DNA of 64,000 nt from Mactromeris polynyma. Taxonomy: Eukaryota; Mollusca; Bivalvia; Venerida; Mactridae. The DNA is taken from assembly GCA_032209605.1 (NCBI GenBank), contig JASFXZ010000009.1, positions 19,827,553 through 19,891,552 of the forward strand. Direction: 5' to 3'. The first letter of the stretch is position 1, and each line of letters opens with the position of its first letter. A model generated the notes under the pieces. That model ran no database searches, was not told the DNA's origin, and was given only the letters and a program-made list of their open reading frames with translations. Below are positions 1 through 26,900 of the stretch, in pieces. The translations under genes and the position numbers were made by a program.

Positions 1-178
1 ATCTACATGTATGTAAGCCAATTAAAATCAAGTTCATCGTTTCTGATCACTTTGTCATAAGATTTTGTTTGATGAATCTCAAAATACAAAATGGGGGGTG
101 GGCTATTTTGTCCAGTATGGGACCTGTCTCCTTAGAAATACGTAATGATCCTGAAATAAAAACTGTCGAGAAACCAAC

Positions 179-13851
<13,673 letters not shown>

Positions 13852-13963
13852 TCAAATTTAGACCTGAAATACAGTCAGTTTCCTGTAATCTGGTTGATAA
13901 GCTAAAGGTTCGAAAGTCAGCTATAGCCATTACTGTTTTTATGAAAAATATAACAAAACAAGA

Positions 13964-14850
13964 GGGCCATGGTGGCCCTATATCGCTCACCTCAGTACAT
14001 TGCCATATTGGCTTCAAGATAGTCCAAGAGGATTTTTAATGATTTGACCGTGTGATCTACTTTTTGACCCAACATGACCCAGTTCCTCACAGGACTTGCA
14101 TTTTATTAAGACAAACATTCTGATCAAGTTTTATGTAGTGCCAGTAGAAATACAGCCTCCAGAGAATCCACAAGAATTTTCAATCATTTGATCCTGTGAC
14201 CTAGTGTTTGACCTCAGATGACCCAGTTTCAATATTGACCTAGACTTTATTAAGACAAACATTTTTACCAAGTCTCACATAAATCAAGTAAAAATGTGAG
14301 CTATGGAGTGTTAACAAGGTTTTACTATAATTGGACCTAGTGACCTAGCTTTTGCACCCCAGATGACCCAGTTTTGAACTGGGTCTAGATTTCATTGAGG
14401 CAAATATTCTGACCATGTTTCATATAAATCAAGTAATAAATGTGACCTCTGGAGTGTTAACAATATTTTACTGTAATTTGACCTAGTGACCCAGTTATTG
14501 ACCCTACATGACCCAGTTTCAAAGATTTCATTAAGACAAACATTCTGACCATGTCTCATGTGAATCAAGTAAAAATGTGACCTCTGGAATGTTAACAAGG
14601 TTTTACTATAATTGGACCTAGTGACCTAGTTTTTGACCCCAGATAAAACCAGTTTCGAACTTGCCCTAGATTTTATTGAGACAATCATTCTGACCAAGTT
14701 TCATGCATATAAGGTAAAAGATGTTACCTCTAGAGTGTTAACAATCTAAATTGTTGATAATGGATGACAATGGACGCAGAGCGATCCCAATAGCTCACCT
14801 TTAGCACTTCGTGCTCAGTGAGCTGAAGTGTAAAGGTGAGCTAAAAATGC
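13964..14850. repeat. Molluscan repeat with about 170-bp internal units
   Basis: Begins with hairpin 'agggccatggtggccct' then 'atatcgctcac'. It holds four to five imperfect units with 'tgacctagt.tttgacccc', 'atgacccagtttc' and 'attaagacaaacattctgac'. It ends in a hairpin of 'tagctcaccttta' against 'taaaggtgagcta'. It lies just upstream of the MLH1 start codon (gene sense). Confidence 0.8.
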
Positions 14851-14937
14851 ATAAAGATAGGGATGTCAGTAGTTAACTGATCAACTGTTCAAACATCCTA
14901 TTATCACTAAAGTAAAGCCATGAACCAGTTACAGACT

Positions 14938-15092
14938 TGGGGCGATTACTTTGAAATTGTAATCAATTGAATTACAATTACTTATGGTAAAAATGTAATC
15001 AATTACATTACAATTACTCCACTTTTCAAATGTAATCAATTTAATTACAATTACTTTAACAAATGTAATTGATTATATTCATGATTACCCGA
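14938..15092. repeat. Imperfect palindromic 'gtaatcaattacaattac' repeat
   Basis: Four to five copies of 'aatgtaatcaatt' alternating with 'aattacaattact', so the region is both tandem and self-complementary. This motif type is common at the ends of animal DNA transposons. Confidence 0.7.
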
Positions 15093-15800
15093 TTACTTTC
15101 AAGTTAAGGTAAAAATAAACATCATCAAACTAAATTTTACGCATTTAGTGCACAGAAAACAAGCTAGCGGATTTGAACTCAGCGGACGATAGTGTAAGTC
15201 AGTGTACAATAGGCAGAGATACGTATATAAGAAAACGATGCAACATAATATTATAATATAACCAACAACCAATTCTATGTATACTGAAATCATTGGAAAT
15301 GCAATTTTTCTTCATCGTTCCGTTGAATATCGACGATTTTAGAAACTGTTCTAAATTGAATAAATTCACATACTTTTTGTTTTATTGTCGACCGTTAAAT
15401 ATTAATGATTGAAATGTTAATAAGGTAAAAAGGTACAGTCTAACAAAAACAAAATGATAAAATAATATTTCCCAAGTAGTGAACAAAATGGCTGCATCCA
15501 TGAAAACGCATGACAACGGAGAAAATATGTGAACTACTGTGCGCAGATAAGATGTGTTTGAACATTCGCATAGAAACAGAGCACTGTTGTATCGGTACTT
15601 CATTTTACAATGAAAAATAATACATTAATGATTCATACAACTTGTACAGAAAGTGCAACTAGGTGCCAGTTGTCAACCGTGTAATCTTGCCATTTCTTGG
15701 ACAGATTGTCGAGTTTGACATGATAATAAGCCATGACTGTCTATACCAATTCTTTGTATACAATAATGGTTGTTCAACTCCTTTATTATTTAATATACTG

Positions 15801-17051
15801 CAGTGCTCCAGATAAGCTGCGTATTTGCATATTTCACTCAAATAAAAACATGGAAAACGCAAATAAATTTTTTTTAAGAGTACATGTTAAGCAAATAATT
15901 TCCCTTTTATTCAAAACATAGTTAACAATGTGCGTATTAAAAAAGCTTATTTCTGCCTACATTGGTAAACAGGAAAAAGCCAGATAAATGCATTCCCTGT
16001 TTATTGAAGTTGTCATGATGTAAATCACATTGAAAGCGGCGGAGACTGGTTCTCAATGTCTGTGTATAACTCGCGTGCATATTAAAGGGCCCCAATTGGT
16101 ATCCTGTCTATGACAGGTTTATGATTATACATGTAAACACTTGCCAAAACAATCGGAGGTGGAGCTTGTCGCTTGTCACAAAACCCCCTTTCAGCCAATC
16201 AAATCACGTCCTGCGTACCCGACACATGTGATAGACCTGTGAAGCGCATAATAATAACACTCCAGAGAACTAAATTGGTCGAACATGAATACACTGAGAT
16301 AACGATTGATTAGACCGAAAATAGAAAAAGTTGCAAACTGTTGTTTACACTTTAAAGGTGACATTCGATTGAAATAAGTTTATGGTTCATTAATTAACGT
16401 TAATCTTTGAACCAATGGCGGCTTTTTTACAGGAATTCTCTAGAATCTGATAACGCTGAAAATGCCATCTCATGAAATTAAAATTGCCGACAACGACGTA
16501 GAAAAACAGGTATTTATTCAGCAGCCCACGTTTAATTCTTTAACTGTTTACACTAGCATCGCAAGACATTATCTAGGAAAATTCAGACTACGCGTTAATG
16601 CCTCAGATTTTCACGCGAATAACCATGCAATCACTTTCGTTTTCGGGTCTAGTATACAATAAAATCTGTACCGTACGGTCCGTAATGCCGACCGCTCCGT
16701 ATTTTACGAGGAATGAACATTATTATAGTAAATTCAGATTACTAATATTATTGCCTGTATATACTGATGATTTATGTCTCATAGTCTGTGCTATAACTAT
16801 TCACATATAATTTACCTTGTATGATTAGTTTATGTTTCATTTGTGGCCTAGTTTTTATGTAAACCCGATTGTTAAAAATCAAGGTAAAGGCATTAAATAA
16901 CTTAGAATTTCTTCTTCCATGTTTCACTCAATTATTGTAAACTTATTGAGTGAAAATCACCCAATTTATTCGTCGATCATATGATTTCACTCACTTAATT
17001 TAATTTTGATGAGTTTTCACCCAATTCAGTCAATTCTTATCTGGAGCACTG
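15801..17051. mobile_element. 1.25-kb TIR element with 6-bp target duplication
   Basis: Left end CAGTGCTCCAGATAAG; right end CTTATCTGGAGCACTG, a perfect 16-base inverted repeat. Flanked by the direct repeat ATACTG (15795-15800 and 17052-17057). The interior has two small open frames on the plus strand, 16462-16662 and 16598-16810, with no recognisable transposase. Superfamily unclear. Confidence 0.85.
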
Positions 17052-17681
17052 ATACTGACATAACTAAGTGTTCTTGATATACTATTGTGATAGGTAAATC
17101 TATGTCAAGTGACGTCTGTGATCTACTGTGAGCCCCTTGCTGTCAGCACTTTCAGTGCTTTGATTTAGCACACGCAAAAGTAACTCCGAGTCGAAGTCTA
17201 TAAATATTACTACCTCCGGGCTATAATTCACTGCTTCAACGAGACCAACGCTGTAATGAGGTGCATAAATCGCTGACATGACTTGACAACTCGATTTAAC
17301 GCAAGAGTATTAATAAACGAATATGTTAAACCAATATATGATTATACCACTCCTGATCTTTAACGTATAAACAGGGAAAATCTTGTTTGTTGCTGACTCT
17401 GCCAAAAGATTTCGCGCACTATCTCCGATAAGAAGAGTAACCAAATCAGTAACGATAACTCTTTGTTGTCATAGGAACAAAAAATAGTCCTTCGGGCGCA
17501 ATAAATCGCGAATACACTAATTTGATATAGTACGATTTAAAATGTTTATGTTATGTCTTAAATAAACATTGTTAGATTGAATAAAATCCAAACAGTTACC
17601 ATTTATTTGAAATGATTAAGCATTTTCGTGTATACTTTTAGACCTATTTTATTACGCGCATTCCACCGCTTAACTTATAAA

Positions 17682-17710
17682 CAACATGGCGGAATACTGG
17701 TTACTTTAAT
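17682..17710 (+). promoter_or_regulatory. YY1-like motif with short uORF upstream of CFAP221
   Basis: 'caacatggcgga' resembles the YY1 consensus (AAnATGGCGGC), about 125 bases before the CFAP221 start. If transcribed, its ATG opens a 7-codon upstream frame ending TAA. The transcription start is unknown, so the role is inference. Confidence 0.3.
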
Positions 17711-17812
17711 AAAATTCAGTAGAAAAATTGGAATATTAACTCATCAGTCGTGATTCTCTGAGCATTATTCATGCCGTACAATCAAACATAGCATAATTAG
17801 CTCAGCTACAAA

Positions 17813-17951
17813 ATGCCAGCAATTGAAACGATGTCAAGGGCGCCTGTGGGGCCGCACGGTCCCCTCGATAATTCGGGACTTTTGATAGAAACTATGGAAC
17901 TGGAGGAACCTCGAAAATCACAACATGTTCCCAACCATTTGCTGGAAACAA
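17813..17951 (+). CDS. CFAP221: CFAP221 exon 1
   Basis: Codes [13 protein letters not shown] to HLLET plus one base. The donor is ACAA|gtaagg; the reading frame continues open past it but is intronic. EEPRK..VPNHLLE is conserved with vertebrates. Confidence 0.92.
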
Positions 17952-20900
17952 GTAAGGATAATGTTGGATTCAATATTATATCTCAACAAAATTTGCATTT
18001 AAAGCTTCTGAAACTAGTTGCCACCTATAATATCGTTGAAAACGTTCACAGTATAAGCCATGGAACACCTCGGCAAGTGCCACCAAATTGACCAATGTAG
18101 ACTAGTTGTAATGGTTAGGAGTTACATGGTTAGCTCAGACAGGAGAGCATGTACTTGTGTTTAGGGGGCCCCACATCTGTCGCGCTGTCCCATTGATTCA
18201 CTTCGTAGTAAATCAAAGGGAAATGAACTCAGTTTGGGGATCGAGCCCACACCCATCAACATCAGTATGGACTATGGAGCTGTACCACCAGATGTAACCC
18301 TGTATAACCCTTCACTACTATATACACAACAAAATAATTTTTGTCTTGGTGTTACATATATAGATTATCGGTGATGAGAAATAATTCGAGAATATTTCCA
18401 CACTAATAATTTTAGAAAGAAAAAATAATTCAGAATATTTCAACAAACTAATTATTAAATAAAATTTACTCAGATTGATGCAATTTAAATTGTTTCAATC
18501 TAGGATCTGCACATAGAAGTACGTTGGTGGTGTAGCAATATTTATTGACAAGTTGATCCATTTATTTGTGATCAAGTACAACTTTGTAAATTGTATAGAC
18601 TATTATGTTTGAACTGCATAAAATTTGAAAATGATGCCAGGTTACAGCATTTGATACACTATTTACAGCAACGCCATGACACTCACAGGCTTCAGAAGTA
18701 AATCAATCTATTAATCAAACAATATATAATATGAGCACGTTTTGGCTAAATTACAAAATACAATCACTGGTCCACATGAAGGTCACATTTAATACATTCA
18801 TCTGCTAAAAATGTATGACGAACGTTACCAGATGTAAGCAGTATCTCTGATAATAGGTAGTCACTGGTAATTGAGTCAAATTGGTACATTTTAATTTTGC
18901 AAAATGATGTACTTGGTTAAATACTTTATTATTATGATCTGTTTGTTTGGTTGTACATGTATTTCATAAAAAGAAAAATCAAATTTGATTGGTTTGCATA
19001 TATAAACTGTTAAACCTCACCTAAAGACCACCTCAATATTAAGACACAATTTTCAAGTCAATTTTGACTGTTCCGCTCTTAATTCAACCTCAATATTAAG
19101 ACCACCTCAATATTGAGACCATTTTTCAAGGGTTCCAATGGTGGTCTTTTTATGGAGGTTTACTGTATATATGTAAACTTGTTTGACAAAAAAAAGACCA
19201 CATGAAAGATCTTGTAAAATTCTCATTGTCTGATAGTCTGTTTCAATAAATTGTCAGAGGTCAAGTAATTGTACAACTTTGTAATCATATTTATATAAAG
19301 ATTTGCTCTCCTGGGGGAAGTCTTGTATTTATAACATTTTGTGATTTTTCAGTCTCATTTAATGAGAGTTTGTATCTTAATTATTTCAGAGGTTTATACA
19401 AAAATAGCCCAGAATGCTATGGTGTTGGCTAAACCTTCAGTGATTCATTTTGGAGGATTTGAAGTTGACAAAAAACATACAATGGCTCTCAGTATTGTCA
19501 ATGTATCAACAGAAGTCATAAGGATGCACATTATTCCTCCACAATCAAAATATTTTTATATCAAATATACAAAAAATGTAAGTTTGCAAATCTATTTCTG
19601 TTTTTTTTACTTTGGTGCTTATAAATACATGAAAATGAGGAGCAGTCCTGTGTAATCAGACTGGGGAACATTCTGATGTGTTGAGTCTTACATTATTATA
19701 TGAGGTACTTGTTTATTATTTAGGGCAATAGCTACAGGTCTGTATGTAATAAAATTTACTCATTCTTTTAATTACAAGTTTCAAATACATTTTGTAATCA
19801 ACTTATTAGGAAACTTGTAGCCCGTCTAATTTGCTCTGTGTGGAAACATTTATGTTGTTATTTAAACCATGTAATTTTAATTTTATTATTTATAGATACT
19901 GTGTTATTCAGTCAAGTGCAACTTCTGTGACTGTTATTTTTATTAGCATGTTTCTTTTAAAAGCTATTTGCACCAAATTGTATGTCTCATACTTTCAATG
20001 ATGTTCTCGACTTACTTTTTCAGGAAAGGCTTGTACCTGGACTTACACTTGAATGTACAATAGAGTTCACTCCAGATGAATGGCGATACTATTATGACTG
20101 TATTCGTATAAATTGTCCAGTAAGTTGAATTACGCTAAAGCTATACAAGTTATATTAACTTTTACGAATTTAATTGTACATGTATTTGAATAATGCTTTT
20201 AAATTTTATTTAACCAAGCTCTTGCTTTTTTGTGAATTTCATTTATTCAAAGTTTTTATCTAATTGGTGTTTCATTTCAGTGTGCCACAGTCTGTTTTAA
20301 TCAGTTCAGAAAAAGTGATTTTGGTTTTGAAATAAGCAATAATAAAATTCTCTCAGTATAGTGAACATGAGTTCTGTTTCTGCTGCTGAACAAGTTCAGT
20401 GTACATAAAGAAACAATATAAAACTAATATTACATTTTTTTCCCTTTTCTGAGACAGCCACATTCTGCTATTGATCATTTACTAATAATTATGAGTTTAG
20501 CATCTAAATTACAGAATGATAGAATGTTATTTATTATTGTTTAGAACTATGATTTATTTCTTTGTATCATCAGGGAGAAGAAAATCTGATCATTCCTATA
20601 CATGCATACCCTGTGATGAGTACTAAAGATTTTCCACAGTTGTTCAATTTTCCACCAGTTCCTGTTGGTCACAAGTAAGCACTAGAATTGTAGACACATC
20701 TAACATTAGTATTGCAAGCATTCATAATTCAAATGTCTTGATCTTTTACGAGGAATTTCGGGATGCATGTTTTCTGCATCACTGATGCATTTTTTGAAAA
20801 ATTTGAGGGAAAACCCTGTTTTACTTGTATTTGTTTAAACTTATTTATTTATCAAGAAATATCTATAAATATGAGGTACACCTCATAAAATATACATACA

Positions 20901-23900
20901 ATTATCATGAATTTTAAAAAGCTTTATTATGATTACTTTTTGTAATTCCCACAAATTTACTTGTACATAAGCAAACTTCTTTATTTGTACAGTAATATTG
21001 TTTGTCTAATTATAGTCTTGTAAGTCTTGTGACTTTGTCATTTGGGGATAGTTACTTTTTTCTCAACTAATTGTATAATCTTTATTTTTATTTATTTAGG
21101 ATGACCAAGGTATTCCCTTTGAGATGTGAAGCTCCTATAGATTTTGAATATCAGCTTACATACTTACAACCTCATCAAGCATTCAGTGTACATCCAATGA
21201 CAGGTAACGTAATCTTACTTTTGTACCAACCCCTGGTATAATAAGCTTCCTATTGGAAATCTGTCTGAAGAACAACATCTCTTTGTATTGTCGGCATTAA
21301 TATTTAACATCCATTGTCATTAGTCTGGGTTCCAAATTTTCTTTTGGACTTGAATTTTCACTTCATTAACTGATTACATTTATAACACTAAGTATTGTAG
21401 ATCACTATTAATTTGCTGCTGTGTAATTTTTTATCAATTTTGATAAATTCTTACAATGTTCCTGTATAATAAGTTCAAGCTGGCAACAAAATACAAGCTG
21501 TTGGTGAAAATAACGTTTACATTTGTCCAGTTAGCTCAATCAAGGAGTGCTCTACTGTAATCAAGAGGTTATGGGTTCAAACCCTGGGCGAGGCTTATTT
21601 TCTTCCGTCACAGTTTGACTGAAGATAATGCAGCCAAAGTCATTTGAACTCTGCTTTATATGGGGAAGTTGTCAGTTGTGTGCAGAGGAGCAGGTTGGTA
21701 CTGGTTGGTAACCGTGAAGCATTGGTCAACTCACCGCAGTGTATATCAGATATAAAAACAAAGTCACAACTTGTGAATTCCGACATAATGAAATAATTGG
21801 AAAGGTAAAAATTGGCCATTATCATTATTTTGCAAAATGATACTCCCAGATTTGAAGTGATGACAGTCATTTGTATATTCAGGGCACTGATGTGTATTTG
21901 TATGTTTTCTCCTTAAATGCATAGCATAATGAAATTTTTGTTTTATAAGGTATAATTCCTGCCAATGGCGAGACGGAAGTATCAGTGACATTTTCACCGA
22001 TTGAGTTTCATACTGCCTTCATGAGGGTACAGCTTGTTATATCACAATTCAACTCCAATCCTATTGTGTGTACATTCACTGGAACATCAGTACCAGGGCT
22101 ATTGAAGTAAGTTTTAGTTGTATAAAGTGTTCAGTAATGATGTATACAGTCGGATCTCTTTCATTTGAATTCATCGGGTCTGAAATTTGGTTTCAAATAG
22201 CACATTTCAATTCGACGTGCCTAAAAAGATACATTAGGACCTGATATTTATTTTGGATGGTACCAAGTATTTGGATAGAAGGTTGTCGAATACATGAGGT
22301 CCGACTGTAGTATCAAGCATATCAAGCATATGTCTTTTTCTTTTAATGAGACCAATTGTAACGTCTCACTGGAATTTTGGTGGCTAAATGATCAGAAAAT
22401 CGGATTCAGCGATCTCTGTCTCCAAATAAAATATACATAAAAGTACAGGTTTATTATAAACCTGTATTTTTATGTATATTTATAAACCGTTTATAGGATC
22501 TTACATAAATTTGGTTCCATGATCTGTCAGGTGGTAGGAAACACTTTGTAGAGTGAACTGTGTTCATACTGTTTAGGGAGATCTAATGCAAATTCATACA
22601 TATGATGCTGTAAGGGTTGGTTCAAGCGATGCAGAATTATTTGCCCTTGTATGTAGACAAATTGTGTTGAGTCAGAACACTGGCATTAAGGGTACATTGG
22701 ATTTTGTGTTTCCATTGCTTGTGTTACATTTCATTTTCTGATTACATTACAGGAAATTATGACTACTCTGTGTCCTCGTATATAGCAGTATTGTGGGGTA
22801 TAAATCACTTTTAGTGGTATCTCTAGTTCAATTTTGGCCTAAATATGCTATTTTTATAAAAAAAGTATATTAATTGACTTTTATTGCCATATTTTCCAAA
22901 TATAAGTAGTGATCACCGACCAGTCTGGTTTTGTGTTATCTGATTCAATCCGTTACTTCATCATTGTTTGTGATAACATTTCCAATTGACGTTGTCAATG
23001 CAATGGTAGATTTTACTGGCATAAATTATGGAAACTGAGTGTAAGACAATCATTTTATATGAAGTCTTCCTATATTTTCAGACAAGAAACCTTAAATAAA
23101 TACTCCTTCTACTCAGAAGAAGGCTCACAAGAATCCTTATTAGATCCTAGAAGTTTGACACCAGTTGAACGCGCTAGGAGAAAGAAGAAAAGAACTCTCC
23201 CGCCACCAACAAATGTTAAACAGGTGACATTAAATGCCTAGCAAAGTTTATTTGGCATAACTCTGCATGTTCTCTGACACCTACTGACAAAATAATTAAG
23301 GGGGTCTGATTTGGGAAAAAAAATTGGGGGTAGGGATGTATTAATTGTTGAAACTTAAATGACCTTAACAATAATTATATAGAAAAATACTGACCTACCT
23401 AAATTTGGCTGGGTAGGATAATGCCAAACAAACATTTTTTAGGGATGGTCTCATTCAATGAAATGTAAAGAAAAAAAACTGAGGAGTAGAAAAACATCTT
23501 CTAGGAAACTAAGCTGTCACTGAAGAACTCATTAAGAAGGCATAAACTGTTGAATGTGACGATTTCTGACCTGAACATGTGTATGGAATACAATTTTGAA
23601 GTACCAGTACTCCAGGACCGTATATAATGTGTTCCAGATGTACTGAAACCTTAATAAATGTCATTTTCTGTTCGTAATCAAAACATTGAATTAGAACATC
23701 ATGTACAATTCTTACATTCGTTTTGATGTCGGCTTATTTCGGTTTAGAAGCATGTCAATATCATACTACAGAAGATCTTTTTGTAATATGAATTATAATT
23801 TAGGTGTTTGGAAACTACCATAAATAACCATTTAGGTAGAGATAAAATGTGATGCCGCTTTAATATCTTCTAAAAATATGTGATATTTTTTACATTTCAT

Positions 23901-26900
23901 ATTATGGCATGCTGCATTTATAAGTTAGTCAAATGACCCTTAGTATTTTACAAGATTTCTCTATTAATACATTTTTATAACAGGAAGTTGAATACCAAGG
24001 TGTGAAATTCCCGGCACAGCTCGACACACCATTTGCAGTGTCACAAGTTCTCAACCAGGAACCGGGAAAAATGAGGGCTAAAGATCTTAGAGAAGGTATG
24101 GTTGAAATAACTGTATTAAACTATGCATGCATGTACAGTGTAAATGTATGATGTTATTTGATACTGGTTTACTTTTGAATTAGAAAAATTCTTCCTACTT
24201 CAATGGCCAATTAATTTATTTTTATTTCCTCTATCTGAATTCTGCATGGACAGGCCTAGTGCCATTTCTACAAGTTTTGCAATGTCTGTGTTATAGCAAC
24301 TACAGGATAATTGTTAATAACATAACATATAGTTCAGAGTGTTAATAACACCCATCTATTACTTTCGGTAATACACCTGTGAATTAACAAAATGTGGATG
24401 CGACTTCACAACAGAACAAGTGTGACATAGACGCATTCAAATGATGTTGACATTGTTGAATATTTATTTTGTACGAAGTAGGACATTTTATCTCATTGAA
24501 AATTAATGTCTTGTTAATTTCAATATGTTACAATCATTTGAACTCGTATCTTGTGGCTGAAAAATAGAATTGTCAGAACTACTTTTTGATACGTCAGCTT
24601 TTGTTTACCAAAGACCAGATTACAAATATCATACTTTGCTTGCATATTATATATAGGGGGTAAAGGTAATGATTGGGCGAAAATCAGCCGTTTCTGCTCT
24701 TATGTCATAAATAGAATTTTCGTGTTAATTTTTTTAATTTATTAAATTTGTCATATAAAACTGATAAAATTCGGCATAGCCTCTTTTTTATCGTTTTTAG
24801 CAGACTCATTTAATAAATTCATTCAATAATGACCACTCATATAAGATCCTCTATTTTGAAAATTGCCATATTAAGATATTAAGTAAAAACTGCAATGATT
24901 TCCTAATTTGAGGTGACAAAAAATGTTCAATGTTAATATGCTCGAAAACATGTGTCGCTTCAAAAAGTACACAATATATTTTACACATATGAATTTTTTT
25001 GGCATAGCTGTTTAATTTTGATTTTGACCTACATTTTTGACCAACCAAATGTTCGTACTTGAAGCGGGCTTTTTAAATCTGACCAATCTTTTATCATATT
25101 TTCACCCAAGTGGCACCAAACAGGGTTTTTGTAAGATGTGCTTTCGTTAGCAGTTAGAATTTTGCCGGAAGTAGTAATATGTGCATGTATAAAATGACCC
25201 TGATAAGACAAGGTCCATGATTATAGTATATATAGATCAGAGTTAATTTTTTGTAAGGATTTATTTTTCAACATACTGCAAAAACTTTATTTCATTTAAC
25301 GTACTGGAAGACATCATTCTATCTACACTGTTTATCTTTTTTTTTAAATATTACTTATTTGTTCATATATTGAAAAATGATATTTATCACATTTCAGTGG
25401 TTATTACAAAAGATGCAAAACCAAAGGCTGCCACAAGACAAATGAAGGTATAACATTATTAATTGATATCATAAAACATCAAGGTTTGAAACATAGCCAT
25501 TAATATTAAGATATTTACTGAAGTTAATGGTCAAATTCTGAGTTCTTTACTGCTTTGAACTGAAAAAAATTTATGTTAGTTAAATATTACCGTAATTTGA
25601 TCCACACACTGGCACTGTTAACATGGATTTTGAAGACAGAATAACATACATATCAGTGATTCAGTTCAGAAGTTGTCTAGGGAAAAAACTTGATAATATT
25701 GTAATCTCGTAAAACACCTCATTTCCTTTTTGTTTGTTCGCCCTTGAGATTCCTTCTTTCCTATCGTCCATTTCATTGGTTGAGAAATGCTAATGAATAT
25801 TCATGCATTACGAAGTTTTGATAGTCAATTTGCCCAGGGTATCATATGTGTCATGAGTATCCTGGGTACTGAGAAGGTTGTTTGTTTAGCATTTTGATAT
25901 TCTTTCAATTTGTTATCAATGACAAAATAATATACATTTTTTGCTTGATGTGCTTTAATTAGTTGCAGTCACCAGAGGTAATACATTAATCTTGTTGTGT
26001 AAAAACTGTAAAAGGAATATATATGTTTTTGTTCTTAATATTGTTACAAGACCCGACATAACACTGGTTCTGTTATAATAAAGCTCTCTTTGTCATGTTT
26101 ACTGATATGTCAGTTATCAGTTATCTTTATTCTAAGCTTCTGAGGAAGACAAACTTGATACATTTATGTATATGCACATTATGGGAAGTGTTCAATATTG
26201 TTCAGTCTCTGTAAAGATGTTTTGTGTATTTATATTAAAATCTTTTCCATATTGTAGCTAGCCAGAGACAAATAAAAACATGTAGAAAACAATTTTAAAA
26301 CAATTCAGTTTTAACTTCATTTCATAATGAAAGTTGTGAACTTATCTTGAGAGTTTGACCCAAAACTTCTTTACCAATACTGAGTTACAGATGTCTGCCC
26401 AAAACCCTTGATCTGCTTGCTGATATTTGTAAGATAAAGTTATATTAAGAGTAACATGTTCTAAAGCTTTTTCATTACATTAAACGACACATGAAAATTG
26501 ACTGTCGGAGTTCAAATAATTCCATTGTTTACCATCCTCAGTTTAGGTTTCATTATTTCAGTACGTATATCATTCAGTGAATAAGGGGTTGACCGCTCAA
26601 ATGAGAGATTATGGGTTCGAACCCCAGAACTGTCGTGACCAGGTATGACATCAGTACTGGGATTTTGCCAGGAGTGGAATTGTGTATGATTCAAACACGA
26701 ATAATGGCTTCATCACAAGCAAGTTTTATAAATGTGTATTCATAGTAGTCCTGATTTCCTGATTCCAGTGGATGCCTTTTCAAATTGTTTCCTGTCTCTT
26801 TCATTTCTGATGTTTCCACAAATATTTTAGGAAGCAAAATTTGAGCATCAAGTCAGACAGAATGTTTATGAGGAAAGGCAGAATCAGTTAAGATGGCAGT

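Noticed and set aside
16462..16810. Two overlapping plus-strand frames between MLH1 and CFAP221
   Set aside because: They lie inside the TIR element at 15801-17051, show no domain I recognise and have no splice continuity.
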